The notes beneath the pieces were generated by a model that saw nothing but the letters and a program-made list of their open reading frames with translations, was not told the DNA's origin and did not search any database. 64,000 bases of DNA. Source: Leptoclinus maculatus. Taxonomy: Eukaryota; Chordata; Actinopteri; Perciformes; Stichaeidae. The stretch spans positions 15,652,740 to 15,716,739 of the forward strand of contig JAVDOI010000006.1 of assembly GCA_032191485.1 (NCBI GenBank), in the 5' to 3' direction. Shown here piece by piece: positions 63,407-64,000 of this stretch; within the stretch, counting starts at the first letter, position 1; every line of letters begins with the position of its first letter. A program made the position numbers and the translations under genes.

Positions 63407-64000
63407 CCATTAAGGTGGACCAGCACTATTCTCCTTCTGTGAGTTTTGTTCAGTTTTTTGTATTTTTTTTTAGACTGTTTAACTGATAACTCGGTTAAAC
63501 AGTTACTTATTAATAACATTCCTCTGTTTGTATCAGGAAAACACAAAGTCAGCAACAACATCATGTATTTTTCATTTGTTACAGTCGGAAAGTAAAGAAC
63601 ATCTGATGAAAATATGATGTCCTTCCTATTTTCACAGACGCAGTGAGAGACCGCCCAAATACCAACGACAACGAGATCCAACCCTTGCTGCGGATTAAAT
63701 GTACCAATGAGGGCGACACGAGGTTCCTCCTCAGTGATCAGCCACGGCCGCCATCTTGAAATTTGTTTGTGTTGAAGGCGAGGGGGTCCTGTGAAAAATT
63801 TACTTTTCAAGCCAATAAATGATGTGAGTGCCACCATCATGTTCTACAGTTACATCAGCTAAGGTAGCCTGTTGGTTTGTAGGTTGGATACACAGTAAAA
63901 TATACTGTTTAAGAAAATGCATTTTTTTGTTGGTGAATTACTACCAAAATGAAGGCATTTGTTGTGTTTTTTATTTATCTATTTTTACAAAGTTGAAAAC

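Noticed and set aside
63271..63840. 189-codon minus-strand open frame near the right edge
   Set aside because: No homology recognised; composition and overlapping plus-strand splice-like signals argue against a coding exon.

Overview
The window is vertebrate nuclear DNA, almost certainly from a spiny-rayed (percomorph-type) ray-finned fish. The genes are split by GT-AG introns, the proteins are close to mammalian BRPF3, PLCH2 and SKI, and the gaps between exons hold short fish-type non-autonomous repeats, long (CA)n and (ATCT)n arrays and decayed LINE fragments. There are no operons, CRISPR arrays or prokaryotic features. All exon models were built by hand from homology, splice sites and reading-frame continuity. 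Each of the four models sums to a whole number of codons.

Layout. (1) 0.4-7.8 kb, minus strand: brpf3, 12 coding exons and about 1,226 residues, a chromatin-reader scaffold of MYST histone acetyltransferase complexes. (2) 10.4-14.7 kb, plus strand: a short kainate-binding-protein-like ionotropic glutamate receptor (9 coding exons, about 468 residues). It lacks the amino-terminal domain and has a rewritten M3 gating motif. It is divergent from brpf3 across a gap of about 2.6 kb. (3) 15.3-25.5 kb, minus strand: plch2, phosphoinositide phospholipase C eta-2, about 1,275 residues, convergent with the receptor gene. (4) 29.9-58.3 kb, minus strand: ski, 7 coding exons and 692 residues. Exon 1 is separated from exon 2 by a 25 kb intron that fills 40% of the window. 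(5) 58.6-64 kb: intergenic, with repeats, a LINE fragment and CpG-bearing, exon-like stretches that may belong to a neighbouring gene.

The genes do not form a pathway. plch2 and ski are neighbours because of ancient linkage (both lie in human 1p36.3), while BRPF3 lies on human chromosome 6. plch2 (calcium/phosphoinositide signalling) and the glutamate-receptor-like gene both suggest neural expression, but nothing in the sequence ties their regulation together.

I did not find a clearly new biological system. The best observations are a textbook U12-type AT-AC intron in plch2; a plch2 GC-AG intron that is about 92% one tetranucleotide microsatellite; a 600-bp hAT-type MITE with exact 14-bp inverted ends and an 8-bp target duplication, nested inside a second inverted-repeat element; the loss of the SYTANLAAF gating signature in the receptor; and a 90-bp in-frame plch2 intron that can be read through.
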